From: Chloroflexus aurantiacus J-10-fl
GTDB taxonomy: Bacteria; Chloroflexota; Chloroflexia; Chloroflexales; Chloroflexaceae
Direction: 5' to 3'
NCBI RefSeq assembly: GCF_000018865.1
Contig: NC_010175.1
Span: forward strand, 186,001 to 250,000
DNA length: 64,000 nt
Part shown: piece after piece, positions 26,540 through 36,012 of the stretch
Layout of the letters: each line of letters starts with the position of its first letter
How positions within the stretch are numbered: the first letter of the stretch is position 1
Notes under the pieces: model-generated
Database searches by the model: none
Told to the model about the DNA's origin: nothing
Seen by the model: the letters and a program-made list of their open reading frames with translations, nothing else
Translations under genes and position numbers: made by a program

Positions 26540-26839
26540 GGTTAAAACCCTGCCTCAAGACATTGAAGCCCCTCCGGGGCTGGCCTGCCGGCGGGAGTGG
26601 CACCTCTCTAGCCCCAACGGGGCTTGCACGTCGTGAGGAAGGGCTTCTGCTCGTCTGACAGCGTGGCTGGCCTGCTGGCAGGAGGTGTGCCTCTAGCCCC
26701 CACCAGGGCTTACACATCGTGAGGGAGGGCTATCGCTCGCCTAACAGCGCGGCTGGCGGCCTGCCGGTGAGGTGTGATGCCCTGACCCCGTAGGGGCTTA
26801 CACGGAGTCAGGCGGGGTTTCAGCCTGCCTGACTCCGTG
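26540..26839. repeat. GC-rich tandem repeat with terminal hairpin, between the flavoprotein and the PBP gene
   Basis: About three 85-90-bp imperfect units marked by AGCCCC(A/C)ACGGGGCTT and GTCGTGAGG(A/G)AGGGCT. The first part repeats the unit seen at 3438-3670. The last part forms a perfect 13-bp hairpin, CACGGAGTCAGGC (26801-26813) with GCCTGACTCCGTG (26827-26839), 29 bp past the PBP stop, so it may end that transcript. Confidence 0.65.
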
Positions 26840-26867
26840 AACGTTCCTGTACGGTTGTGCTGTCGCC

Positions 26868-29800
26868 TCAATTGCCCTCAGTACTGTCGGATGCTGGTGG
26901 TTCGGGGTTTGGATCAGGTGCGCGAATGCCCAGCACGATGGTTGTGTCCGGCAAGATCCATTCGCCCGCTGCCGGGAGTGAACTCAGGACCACATACGGC
27001 CCATACCGATAATAATCCTCGCCGGCACGATCTGGCCCCTGGTAATCAACGTAAATCCGACCGGGGTCAATGCCCAACAGCGCCAGCACTTCTTTCGCCT
27101 GATTTTCACCCAACCGACGCAGATCGGGCATCAGGATAGCACCTTCAACCGGTGGCACCGGGATCGGTGGCTCAAACATTGCCGGGGTACACTCCGGCAG
27201 CTCTTCGTACTTGAGCGGAACCGTTGCATCACCGCCGCGCCACTTATACTCAACCTCTTCATCAGGATCGGGCGGTGGCAGCTTCCACAGGTAGATGTCC
27301 CGTACCAGCTCCGGCGGATAGGCGGCATCAGGCGCCGGTCGGCAATAAGCACCATCGGTTAAGGCGCTGAGGTCTTGCGGCAACGGTGGTGCTTTGGGGT
27401 CTGTTGGCGGCGGCGGTGGCGGATTGGGGCGTAGCTCGCCGCTGGTTGTCCACTCTTCCGGGGTCGGAATCCGGACAACACGTACTTTTGTGTAGGCCGA
27501 ACAGAAACCTTCGTTCGGGATGGCATCACCGGTGGTCGCTTCCGGTGTCGGTTGCGCTGCCTCTTCCAGCCGCTTGATCATATCAAGCGTAAATAGCTCT
27601 TCACGATAGCCACCGAATGGGCCGGGCAGTTCACAGATCGGACGCGGTACCACCTCTTCAGGTAGCACAAATTCGGTTTGGATTTCTCCGTTAGGGAAGG
27701 GTGCGGCGAACAGGTCGCGGTATCGCTCATCTTCGGCGATCAGCCGAAAGATATTCTCCATCACGTTGCGCCAGATAATGCCACCACCGGTCAGACTCTC
27801 GACCCGGGCGGTTGGTTCATTGTTGTTGTTACCCGTCCAGACGCCAACCGTCACAAACGGCGTATAGCCGACTGCCCAGGCGTCACGCCAGTCGTTGGTG
27901 GTACCGGTCTTGACCGCAGCCGGCAGGCTGAGCCGCAGCGGGCTGTTCAGTCCCCAGATGGCCTGGCGCGCACGATCATCACTGAGCATGTCAGAGATGA
28001 TTGCGACCAGCGCCGGATCAACCACCTCCTCGCCAGGGGTTTGGGTAAACCGTTCAAGAACACGGCCCTGCGAGTCGGTAATCTCCAGGATAGCGACCGG
28101 TGCAAAGTAACGACCACCGCTGGCCAGAGTGTTGTACGCGGTTGTCAGCTCCAGGGGCGACACCTCACCGCCACCGAGCGTCAACGAAAGGCCGTAGAAA
28201 CCGGCACCACGTTTCAGACCGGTACGGATGCCAACCCGTTCCAGCAACCGGATCGTGTAGTCAATCCCGGCAAACTTCAGTGCCCGCACTGCCGGCATAT
28301 TCAACGAATTCGCCAGTGCGGTACGGATACGAACCGGCCCGTTCCACTGGCCGTTATAGTTTTGCGGCGCGTACCAGTCACCGGTACCGGTTGGGAAGCG
28401 AGTTGGCACATCCCACAGCACCGTCTCTGGGGTCATCCCCTGTTCCATCGCCGCCAGGTAGGTAAACGGCTTCAGCGCCGAACCGGGTTGCCGCTCGCGT
28501 GTCGCCACATTCACCTGACCGTCGAGCACATTACCCGACTCGCCGGGCGTAGTGGTTGGTTTGACCGCGTTGTAATCAATACTACCGACCATCGCCAAAA
28601 TCTGACCGGTGTTCGGCTGCATAATCACGACCGCGGCATTGTGAATGTTGCGCGACTCCAGTTCAGCGATACGCTCGAAGGCGGTGCGCTGGGCCATCCG
28701 TTGCAATTGCAGGTCGAGCGTGGTTGTGATCCGCAAACCACCGCCATACACAATCTGAGCGCCGTAGCGTTGCAAGAGCAGGTCGCGCACATAGAAGACG
28801 AAGTGCGGCGCATTGAGGGGTGCCTCTTGCGGCGCGAACCGCAGCGGTGTGGCCAATGCCTGGCGAGCCTGCGCTTCGGTGATGTAGCCATCCTCAACCA
28901 TCCGACGCAACACAGCCGCCTGCCGGATCCGTGGCAGCGGTGTGCCGGCGGGCAGACGGGCATCGGGGTCAAGCCAGCCATCGCCGACAAAGACGGGCGG
29001 GAGATAACCACCCTGCTCGTCGCGCTCCAGATAGTTAATCGGATTGTAGACCGATGGTAACTGTGGCAAACCGGCAAGGAGCGACGCCTGGTTCAAATCA
29101 AGATCAGCCGCGCTCACCCCAAAATAGACCTCACTGGCCGCCTGAATACCGTAGGCCAGATTGCCGTAAAAATTCTCATTCAGATATAGCTCAAGAATCT
29201 GATCTTTGGTATAGATGCGATCCAGCTCCTGGGCGAGGATAATCTCCTTCAGTTTCCGTTCGTAACGCCGTTCCGGGAGACGCTCTTCCGGGGTGAGCAC
29301 GCTATTCTTGATCACCTGCTGTGTAATCGTCGAGGCACCACCGGTCTCTTCACCTGCCCGCAGGCTGTCAATCAGAGTACGCACAATACCGGCCAGATCG
29401 ATGCCCGGATTGGTATAGAAGGTCTTATCCTCAATCGCAATCGTCGCCTGAATCAACAGCGGACTAATCTCGTCAATCGTCACTTTTGTGCGCTTGCCGG
29501 TATCGAAAAACTCGTACAGCAGCTCACCGTTACGGTCAAAGATGCGCGAGTTCTCGAACAATTCCCGGTTATCGAGCAAAGCCAGTCGCGGTTTCAGACT
29601 CTCGGCAACCTGCGCGTAGGCATTGTAGGCAAAGCCGGCGATAGCGACGATCACCACCGCTACTAAACCAAGTCCGGCCAGGAGCGCATTAACAAGCCAG
29701 CGACTGACCGCAGATCGTGGTGTTGATCGGCCCCGCAACCCGCGCAACAGATGTGGCGGCACGTGGCGGCGACCATTGCGACCATTTGCATGTAAACGAC

Positions 29801-29876
29801 GTGAGCGAATCATAAGATGTATGACCTGATGTATTGTCTTGCAGCGTCCTGCTCTGCGCCGCGTATAGTCCGACAT
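26868..29876 (-). CDS. Class A penicillin-binding protein (PBP1A type) with PASTA domain
   Basis: A 1002-residue bifunctional peptidoglycan synthase. A basic cytoplasmic start, one membrane helix (about 60-83), then the GT51 glycosyltransferase with catalytic E149 in EDKTFYTNPGID and GGASTITQQ. The transpeptidase has the serine motif SALK (S466), SLN, and KTGTT (K656). A proline-rich stretch and a PASTA-like domain (about residues 900-985) end the protein. The first GT motif has asparagine where many enzymes have histidine. An extended -10 box lies just before the ATG, so the mRNA may be leaderless; an internal ATG at 29813 is the alternative start. Confidence 0.92.
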   Translation of the reverse strand: MSDYTRRRAGRCKTIHQVIHLMIRSRRLHANGRNGRRHVPPHLLRGLRGRSTPRSAVSRWLVNALLAGLGLVAVVIVAIAGFAYNAYAQVAESLKPRLALLDNRELFENSRIFDRNGELLYEFFDTGKRTKVTIDEISPLLIQATIAIEDKTFYTNPGIDLAGIVRTLIDSLRAGEETGGASTITQQVIKNSVLTPEERLPERRYERKLKEIILAQELDRIYTKDQILELYLNENFYGNLAYGIQAASEVYFGVSAADLDLNQASLLAGLPQLPSVYNPINYLERDEQGGYLPPVFVGDGWLDPDARLPAGTPLPRIRQAAVLRRMVEDGYITEAQARQALATPLRFAPQEAPLNAPHFVFYVRDLLLQRYGAQIVYGGGLRITTTLDLQLQRMAQRTAFERIAELESRNIHNAAVVIMQPNTGQILAMVGSIDYNAVKPTTTPGESGNVLDGQVNVATRERQPGSALKPFTYLAAMEQGMTPETVLWDVPTRFPTGTGDWYAPQNYNGQWNGPVRIRTALANSLNMPAVRALKFAGIDYTIRLLERVGIRTGLKRGAGFYGLSLTLGGGEVSPLELTTAYNTLASGGRYFAPVAILEITDSQGRVLERFTQTPGEEVVDPALVAIISDMLSDDRARQAIWGLNSPLRLSLPAAVKTGTTNDWRDAWAVGYTPFVTVGVWTGNNNNEPTARVESLTGGGIIWRNVMENIFRLIAEDERYRDLFAAPFPNGEIQTEFVLPEEVVPRPICELPGPFGGYREELFTLDMIKRLEEAAQPTPEATTGDAIPNEGFCSAYTKVRVVRIPTPEEWTTSGELRPNPPPPPPTDPKAPPLPQDLSALTDGAYCRPAPDAAYPPELVRDIYLWKLPPPDPDEEVEYKWRGGDATVPLKYEELPECTPAMFEPPIPVPPVEGAILMPDLRRLGENQAKEVLALLGIDPGRIYVDYQGPDRAGEDYYRYGPYVVLSSLPAAGEWILPDTTIVLGIRAPDPNPEPPASDSTEGN

Positions 29877-29883
29877 CGCAGGT

Positions 29884-29892
29884 AGTATAGCA
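29884..29892 (-). promoter_or_regulatory. Extended -10 promoter of the PBP gene
   Basis: On the minus strand TGCTATACT (TG-N-TATACT) lies seven bases before the ATG at 29876. The identical nonamer precedes rnpB. With such spacing the transcript would begin at the start codon. Confidence 0.55.
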
Positions 29893-29984
29893 CGTCATGA
29901 TCGAGATGGTATCTGACATGCGAATGATAGTTCTATCAGGTACAATAGAAGTTATCTGACAGGCGACGACTCGGCGGAGGGGCT

Positions 29985-31481
29985 ATGCACCAGCCTTCAC
30001 TCATCGGCCCGGCGATCCTGATTGTGCTTCTGATCACGCTGCCCCTGGCTTCCATCGGCGATCTGATCCTGGATCAGATCGGCTGGCAGCCGTTGTGGTT
30101 GATCGGTGCCAGTATCATCGCCGGTATGGAAGCGTTTGCCTTGCGGATGCGGATGCTGGCCGGCCTGCACGAAGCGGAAGGTGGCACGTTGCGCTATCTG
30201 GCCGCCGAGATTTTTGCGCTGGTTGTGCTGGCCCGGCTGGTAGCGACGCTGGGCTTCGGCGGCGAGGGTATCCGGGCGATGATGAGCTGGATCACTGATC
30301 CATTGGCCTTCTTCGATGTTCCATTTCTCATCTGCCTGCTGGCGCTGACTACGGTGGTGATGCTCAGTCGGAGCGGGATCGCTGCCATCGCGGCCATAAC
30401 ACCAAATCCACCCCAAAAAATGCCCCTGTACACTCTCGACGTACTCTTCTACAACAGCGACGCAAAAATTCGCCGCTGGAATGCAGTCAAAGCGATCATC
30501 AGCGGCGTAAGCTGGGGCGGGTTGTTGATCATCTGGCTCCAGAGCTGGCGGCCAGGGAATGCAGATGCGTTTTCCGGCTGGATTGCGTTGTATCTGATCG
30601 GCGGACTCAGCCTGATCGAGCTTGCCCGCCGGCGGGCGTCCCTGGCCGACTGGCAGAGCGATGGTGCCGAGGTCGCGGTTGATGTGCAACGAAGCTGGCA
30701 CCTGCTGAGCGTAATGCTCATCGGTCTGATGATCGTGCTGACGCTGGTATTTCCCTTCCCCCGCGAGATGTCCATGCCGGAAGAATGGCGCCGGGCCATC
30801 TACTCACTGGTCGGGCTGGTCATCTTCATCGGCCTCATCGCATCGCTCCTGTTCGTCGGCCTGATCAGTCTGATCATGCTGCTGCCAATGCTCCTCTACC
30901 TGCTGCTCAACTGGCTCCTCACCACAAACTCAACCTCCGCCGCGATGCCCATCCCGCAGCCGCCGCTCATTCCTCCGGCCACCGCCAGCGAGCCGATGGT
31001 ATGGCCCGGCCTTATCTTCTGGTTCTGTGTAGCCGTGCTCACCGTGCTGGCGTTCTGGCGGATTGCGCGCCGCCAGACGTGGCTGAAGGCGGCATGGGTG
31101 AATGCCGTGACCTGGCTGACGGCCTGGTGGCACCACCTGCGCCACCGGCGTATCGGGGGCTGGCCGCACTGGTGGCATTCGCAAGAGGAGCCGCCTCCCC
31201 CACCACACTCACGGTGCAGCCGCAGCGGGCCGGTGGATACGGTGATTGCCTGCTACCATGCTGCGCTCCGTCACGCCACTGCGCGTGGCTACCCCCGCCG
31301 GCCACCGCAGACCCCGGCAGAGTATGCGGAACGGATCAGCGGCGAGTTACCCGCAGGTGCCGCCGAATTACAGGCGCTCACCGAGGCGTATCAACGGGTG
31401 GTGTATGCCGGCAAGCCCTTCGACCGCTCCGAACGGCGACAGTTTAGCGCGTTATTGCGTCGCTTTCGGCGTAAAGTGTGA
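29985..31481 (+). CDS. Multi-spanning membrane protein with C-terminal DUF4129
   Basis: A 498-residue protein with about eight or nine hydrophobic segments up to residue 355, then a basic, tryptophan/histidine-rich linker and a C-terminal DUF4129 domain (CYHAALRHATARGYPRRPPQTPAEYAER). DUF4129 usually follows a transglutaminase-like domain or stands beside DUF58/MoxR genes; neither is seen here. Function unknown. It is divergent from the PBP gene (108 bp apart). GGAGGGG precedes the ATG. A heptanucleotide repeat starts directly behind the stop. Confidence 0.78.
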   Translation: MHQPSLIGPAILIVLLITLPLASIGDLILDQIGWQPLWLIGASIIAGMEAFALRMRMLAGLHEAEGGTLRYLAAEIFALVVLARLVATLGFGGEGIRAMMSWITDPLAFFDVPFLICLLALTTVVMLSRSGIAAIAAITPNPPQKMPLYTLDVLFYNSDAKIRRWNAVKAIISGVSWGGLLIIWLQSWRPGNADAFSGWIALYLIGGLSLIELARRRASLADWQSDGAEVAVDVQRSWHLLSVMLIGLMIVLTLVFPFPREMSMPEEWRRAIYSLVGLVIFIGLIASLLFVGLISLIMLLPMLLYLLLNWLLTTNSTSAAMPIPQPPLIPPATASEPMVWPGLIFWFCVAVLTVLAFWRIARRQTWLKAAWVNAVTWLTAWWHHLRHRRIGGWPHWWHSQEEPPPPPHSRCSRSGPVDTVIACYHAALRHATARGYPRRPPQTPAEYAERISGELPAGAAELQALTEAYQRVVYAGKPFDRSERRQFSALLRRFRRKV

Positions 31482-31482
31482 G

Positions 31483-31617
31483 ATAGGAGATAGGAGATAG
31501 GAGATAGAAGATAGGAGATAGGGGATAGGGGATAGGAGATAGGGGATAGGGGATAGGGGATAGGAGATAGAAGGTAGAAGGTAGAAGGTAGAAGGTAGGA
31601 GATTAGGAGATAAGAAG
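31483..31617. repeat. Heptanucleotide tract (GGAGATA)n, first locus
   Basis: About 19 heptamers with variation at two positions (GGAGATA, GGGGATA, GAAGATA, GAAGGTA), starting immediately behind the TGA of the DUF4129 gene. Confidence 0.9.
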
Positions 31618-31868
31618 ATAGTGGTTGAAGTGCCGGGGCTGTCGCCTTCAGCAGTTCAGGGATAGAAAGGGTGCAGTCAGATCACATCTGGTTGACCGGA
31701 GCGCATCGCTTTTGCTCCCCCATCACACGGGCGACGAGCTGATTTTTGATGTAGCACACCGCCACCTTCCTCCAGCGGGAGGAGGCCGGGAGGGGGGCGG
31801 GAATGAGATGCATGGGAGCTATGCAGAGCACGCCTTCACCCCCTGCCCCTCTCCCGCGCCCCAGCGCG

Positions 31869-32346
31869 CTATGCATTACCCACATGTCACGCTGCGTTAG
31901 GCTGGCTGCAAGTGCCCCCTGTGGCGGCTCCCCGTGGCGCAGGCTTCCAGCCTGCGTGCAGGCATCCTCGCCACCGCCGGCAGGTGCTGGCCGTGGCCGC
32001 TGGTGCGCAAGCACGAATCTCTTGCAACATAACCACCTACACGTAGGGGTCGCATGCATGCCTGACCGACGCGATGATCGAAACAAGCACATCCAACACC
32101 CTCGTGACCAGGATGGGTAACGGTGTACCACGCGCCGGATCGTGTGTACGGCTGGCGCGGCAGCATGGCTGCCGCACTCCAAACCTTGCGCCACGCGCAT
32201 GATGAGCGTGTAAGGCAATCCATTCAGCACGTGATAGCACGGCTGGAGCAGCGCACTGCCACCAGTCCAGTCGCCCACAACAGCACCTATGGCGATCATA
32301 CCGGCTGATACGCACGTGGTTGACACCAGTTATGGGTAATGCATAG
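31869..32346. mobile_element. Second copy of the inverted-repeat element, 478 bp
   Basis: The ends CTATGCATTACCCA (31869-31882) and TGGGTAATGCATAG (32333-32346) are exact inverted repeats. The body matches 3671-4279, including TCACGCTGCGTTAGGC, a CAGGTGCTGGCCGTGGCCGC stretch, the hairpin core (32157-32184) and ACGCACGTGGTTGACACCAG near the right end. Flanking CCAGCG occurs on both sides with a two-base offset, so a target duplication is not clear. It carries no gene. Confidence 0.7.
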
Positions 32347-32418
32347 CCAGCGGGGGGAGGCCGGGAGGGGGGCCGGGATTGCAGTAACCGGCAACCATAA
32401 TGGCGCACGCCCCTCCCT

Positions 32419-32455
32419 CCCCCGCTCCTCTCCCGTCAGGGGAGAGGAGCGGGGG
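32419..32455 (-). terminator. 16-bp hairpin behind the mct-mcl-mch operon
   Basis: CCCCCGCTCCTCTCCC (32419-32434) pairs perfectly with GGGAGAGGAGCGGGGG (32440-32455), loop of five. It lies 26 bp past the mch stop. There is no T-run, so it may act as a 3'-end stabiliser rather than a true terminator. Confidence 0.55.
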
Positions 32456-32481
32456 CCGGGGGGTGAGGTGAGGGCGACCAG

Positions 32482-33540
32482 TCATCCCCGACGCGGCATC
32501 AATACTGTGTAATCAAAATCAAGCACCACCGCCGGATCGTAGTTCCCCTCCGCGTCACGGTAGGGAAAATCGTGACACGGGCGATCTTTGGTGGCGACGG
32601 TACGTACCCGCAAGGCGCCAATATCGGTGCGGCCCGGAATCGCCATCTTGGCAAGAATCTCTGACCAGGCGTAGATCGTGTCGCCGGCAAAGCTGGGGTT
32701 GGTGTGGCGCCCGCTGTTGATGGCCGCAATGCTCAGCGCATTGGCCAGCCCGTTGAACGACAACGAACGCGCCAGGCTGATGATGTGGCCGCCGTACACG
32801 ATCCGCCGGCCAAACCGCCCTTCCCGCTCAACGTGGAGGTTGAAGTGGACCCGCGCTGTGTTCTGGTAGAGCCGGGTCGCCTGCATGTGCTCGGCCTCCT
32901 CAATCGTGACCCCGTCCACGTGATCGATCTTCTCACCCACCTCGTAATCGTCCCAGAGGTAGTTGCTGCCGGCGTGGGCCAGATTGTAGTTCGCCGCCGA
33001 TACGGTGTACGGGACGGTCAAATCGGTGACCGGTACCGAGTCGGGCAGGTCGGGGACAACCGTCTCCGGTGCCGGTGCGTTCGGGTCGCGCTTCCGCACC
33101 ATCACCCAGCGGATGTATTCGAGCACGACCTCGTCCCATTGGTTCACCCCCACCGAGTGGACATACACCACACCGGTTTTGCCGTCTTTGTTCTGGCGCA
33201 AACCGATCACCTTTGAAGTGGTGGAAAGGGTGTCGCCGGGGTAGACCACTGCGCCAAAGCGTCCACCGGCGTAGCCGAGATTGGCAATCGCGTTGAGCGA
33301 GATGTCGGGTACCGTCTTACCGAAGACGATATGAAACACCAGCAGGCTATCAATCGGCGCTCGCTCCAGCCCCAACGATTGCGCAAAGGGGGTTGATGAG
33401 GTAAGCGCAAAGCGGGAACCGTACAGCGACGTGTAGAGGGCAACGTCGCCTTCGGTAATCGTGCGCGGCGTGGCGTGGACAATCGTCTGACCAAGCCGAA
33501 AATCCTCGAAGAAGTTGCCGGGATTGGTTTTAGCGCTCAT
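32482..33540 (-). CDS. mch: Mesaconyl-C1-CoA hydratase (beta-methylmalyl-CoA dehydratase)
   Basis: A 352-residue protein of two MaoC/hot-dog halves (about 5-160 and 180-340) with the FRLGQTIVHATPRTITEGD start and NPSFAGDTIYAWSEI in the second half. In the 3-hydroxypropionate bicycle it dehydrates erythro-beta-methylmalyl-CoA to mesaconyl-C1-CoA, the step after Mcl joins glyoxylate and propionyl-CoA. The assignment rests on family plus its position directly behind mcl (21 bp) and mct. AAGGAGAGAGGG stands before the ATG. It is the last gene of the mct-mcl-mch unit. Confidence 0.92.
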   Translation of the reverse strand: MSAKTNPGNFFEDFRLGQTIVHATPRTITEGDVALYTSLYGSRFALTSSTPFAQSLGLERAPIDSLLVFHIVFGKTVPDISLNAIANLGYAGGRFGAVVYPGDTLSTTSKVIGLRQNKDGKTGVVYVHSVGVNQWDEVVLEYIRWVMVRKRDPNAPAPETVVPDLPDSVPVTDLTVPYTVSAANYNLAHAGSNYLWDDYEVGEKIDHVDGVTIEEAEHMQATRLYQNTARVHFNLHVEREGRFGRRIVYGGHIISLARSLSFNGLANALSIAAINSGRHTNPSFAGDTIYAWSEILAKMAIPGRTDIGALRVRTVATKDRPCHDFPYRDAEGNYDPAVVLDFDYTVLMPRRG

Positions 33541-33561
33541 CCCTCTCTCCTTGCTGCACCG

Positions 33562-34608
33562 TCACAGACCATACGCCTGGGCCAGGTCGGGGTCTTTCTT
33601 CGCAATCATCCGCGCCAGATCAACGATCACCTTCGCCTGCTTCCAGGTCGCATCGTCTTGCATCTTGCCGTCAATCATCGCCACCCCCGAACCATCGGGC
33701 ATCGCCTCCAGGATGCGTTTGGCGAAGAGCACCTCGTTCACGTCCGGGCTGAAGACGCGCTTGGCGATGGGAATCTGGTTGGGCGCGAGCGACCACGCAC
33801 CGGTGCAGCCGAGGAGGAAGGCGTTGCGGAATTGGGCTTCGCAGGCGGCTTCATCCTTGATGTCGCCGAAGGGGCCGTAGAAGGCGCGCAGGCCATGGGC
33901 AACTGCCACATCAACCATCCGCGCAATCGTGTAGTGCCAGAGGTCTTGCTGATAGAATGGCCGCTCGGCCTGACCTTCTTGCGGGTCGGCCAGCACGCCG
34001 TAGAAGGGGTGCCCACCGCCGACACGGGTGGTCTTCATGCCACGCGAAGCGGCGAGATCAGCCGGCCCCAGACTGAAGCCGTGCATGCGGGGGCTGGCAC
34101 CGGCAATTTCTTCCAGATTGACCATGCCCTGGGCGGTTTCTAGCAGAGCATGGATCAGAATCGGCTTTTTGATCTGGTGGCGGGCTTCGAGCAGCGCCAG
34201 ATACTGATCAACGAAGTGAATGTCCCACGGCCCCTCGACCTTCGGGATCATAATCACATCGAGTTTATTGCCCACCGCGGCCACAATCTCGGCAATATCG
34301 TCGAGCACCCATGGGCTGTTGAGCGCATTGACCCGCACCCAGAGCGCGGTATCGCCGAAATCGGTTGCTTTGACTACCTCGATAAAGCCGTTGCGGGCGG
34401 CCTCTTTGGCGTCCATCGGAATCGCGTCTTCCAGATTGCCGCACAGCACATCAACCTGTTTGGCGACTTCGGGAATACGGGCGCGAATCTTTTCCACGTG
34501 GGGCGGAAAAAAGTGGACGACCCGCTCTGGGCGAACCGGCAGCTCGCGGATCGGCTCCGGAGCACCGATGGCCAACGGTTTGTAGAAGTTGTGAGCTAGC
34601 TTGCGCAT
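33562..34608 (-). CDS. mcl: (S)-Malyl-CoA/beta-methylmalyl-CoA/(S)-citramalyl-CoA lyase
   Basis: A 348-residue HpcH/HpaI-aldolase-family (CitE-like) lyase. Arginine in [11 protein letters not shown], a glutamate in [12 protein letters not shown] and an aspartate in [12 protein letters not shown] should bind CoA thioester and magnesium. The Chloroflexus enzyme splits malyl-CoA to acetyl-CoA and glyoxylate, joins glyoxylate with propionyl-CoA, and splits citramalyl-CoA to acetyl-CoA and pyruvate, so it acts three times in the bicycle. GGAGGGAGAAG precedes the ATG. It lies 51 bp behind mct and 21 bp before mch. Confidence 0.94.
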
Positions 34609-34659
34609 GATCTTCTCCCTCCGTGTTTCAATCTCATCATTCGGCGGCAGTGCATACGG

Positions 34660-35889
34660 CTACGCTGCCCGATCTGGCCCGGCCACAATCCCTTCATCGT
34701 GCAAGCGACCGACTTCAGCTTCACTCAAGCCCAGCACCTCCAGCAAAATCTCATCGGTGTGCTCGCCGAGCCGGGGCGCAGGCTGGACAGGCAGACGCGG
34801 GACGGCAGTGAAATCCAGCGGCGAACCCGGCATCAGGTAGCTCCCAATGCCGGGCTGCTCGACCATCGCAAACATCGGGTTATCGGTGGAGCAGTCGGGG
34901 TCCTGGGCAATCGCTTCCCGTACCGTGCGGTACGGCGCCCAGGTGACGCGGTGCTGTTCAAAGATGCGTCGTACCTCGGCCAGCGTGCGGGCGTGGAACC
35001 AGGGTTCAAGCAGCGCAGCGATCTCGTGGCGGGCACGGAAGCGGTCGCCTTCCTCGTCCATATTCAGCCCCAGCCGCGCACCGAGCGCATTGAACGCATC
35101 CGTCAGACCGGTCGCCTTGCCCAGCGCCTTCCACTGCAAATCGGTCAAACCAACCACCATCACCCGCTTCCCATCGAGGGTCTCGAAATCGCGCCCGAAC
35201 GCCCCGTAGAGATAATTCCCCTGCCGTGGACGGTCGGTATCGTTGATCATCACCTCGGCAATCATCCCCAGATGGCCGATCATCGCCAGCCCGACATCCT
35301 TCAGCGCAATCTTCACCAGTTGCCCCTCACCGGTCAGCCGACGGTGACGCTCGGCAGCCAGCAGACCGAGCGCAATCATCTGCCCGGTCACAATATCCCA
35401 GGCCGGCAGCACGTGATTAACCACATCAGGCGTCGTGACCGGGCCGGTCATAAACGGCAGCCCCAACTGCGGGTTAACGGTGTAATCCACCTCTGACCCG
35501 CCATCGCGCCGCCCGACCAGATTGACCATAATCAGGTCGGCGCGGTGACGCTTCAGCTCATCGTAACTCAACCAACCGCGCGCCGGAAAATTGGTAATAA
35601 AGAGACCGGCATGCTCGCCGGGTGCGCAGATAAGCTGCGTCAGCAACTCCTGCCCGCGTGGATGGCGAATATCAATCGCAATCGAACGTTTGCCCTTGTT
35701 GAGACCGGCCCAAAACAGACTATGCTTACCGTCGAGCGTAACCGGCCAGCGTTTATAATCGAGACCGCCGCCGATAGGGTCGAAGCGAATCACATCGGCC
35801 CCCAACTGCGCGAGCGTCATGCCCCCCAGCGGTGCGGCAACAAAGGCCGATCCCTCCACTACACGCAATCCGTGGAGAATACCCTTCAT
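34660..35889 (-). CDS. mct: Mesaconyl-CoA C1-C4 CoA transferase
   Basis: A 409-residue class III (CaiB/BaiF, formyl-CoA-transferase-like) CoA transferase. The N-terminal GLRVVEGSAFVAAPLGGMTLAQLG is typical, and the aspartate in KIALKDVGLAM aligns with the catalytic Asp169 of formyl-CoA transferase. In the bicycle it moves CoA within mesaconyl-CoA from C1 to C4 without using a free acid acceptor. First gene of mct-mcl-mch; GAGAGGAG precedes the ATG. A 280-bp repeat array separates it from smtB, which is read in the same direction. Confidence 0.92.
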   Translation of the reverse strand: MKGILHGLRVVEGSAFVAAPLGGMTLAQLGADVIRFDPIGGGLDYKRWPVTLDGKHSLFWAGLNKGKRSIAIDIRHPRGQELLTQLICAPGEHAGLFITNFPARGWLSYDELKRHRADLIMVNLVGRRDGGSEVDYTVNPQLGLPFMTGPVTTPDVVNHVLPAWDIVTGQMIALGLLAAERHRRLTGEGQLVKIALKDVGLAMIGHLGMIAEVMINDTDRPRQGNYLYGAFGRDFETLDGKRVMVVGLTDLQWKALGKATGLTDAFNALGARLGLNMDEEGDRFRARHEIAALLEPWFHARTLAEVRRIFEQHRVTWAPYRTVREAIAQDPDCSTDNPMFAMVEQPGIGSYLMPGSPLDFTAVPRLPVQPAPRLGEHTDEILLEVLGLSEAEVGRLHDEGIVAGPDRAA

Positions 35890-36012
35890 GGTGCTCCTCT
35901 CAAATCAATGCGGATACCACTCACTGCCTCCGCAAGTATGCGATGGTATAGCCTGTTGGATGGGAAGACGTCATCTCGAACGTGACGAAGCGTCATTCGC
36001 TTCAGGATCGCC

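Noticed and set aside
26540-26839. Repeats that might be a CRISPR array
   Set aside because: Units are not uniform, there are no equal spacers and no cas genes.
27678-29060. 460-codon plus-strand frame inside the PBP gene
   Set aside because: Antisense shadow; the PBP motifs on the other strand are complete.
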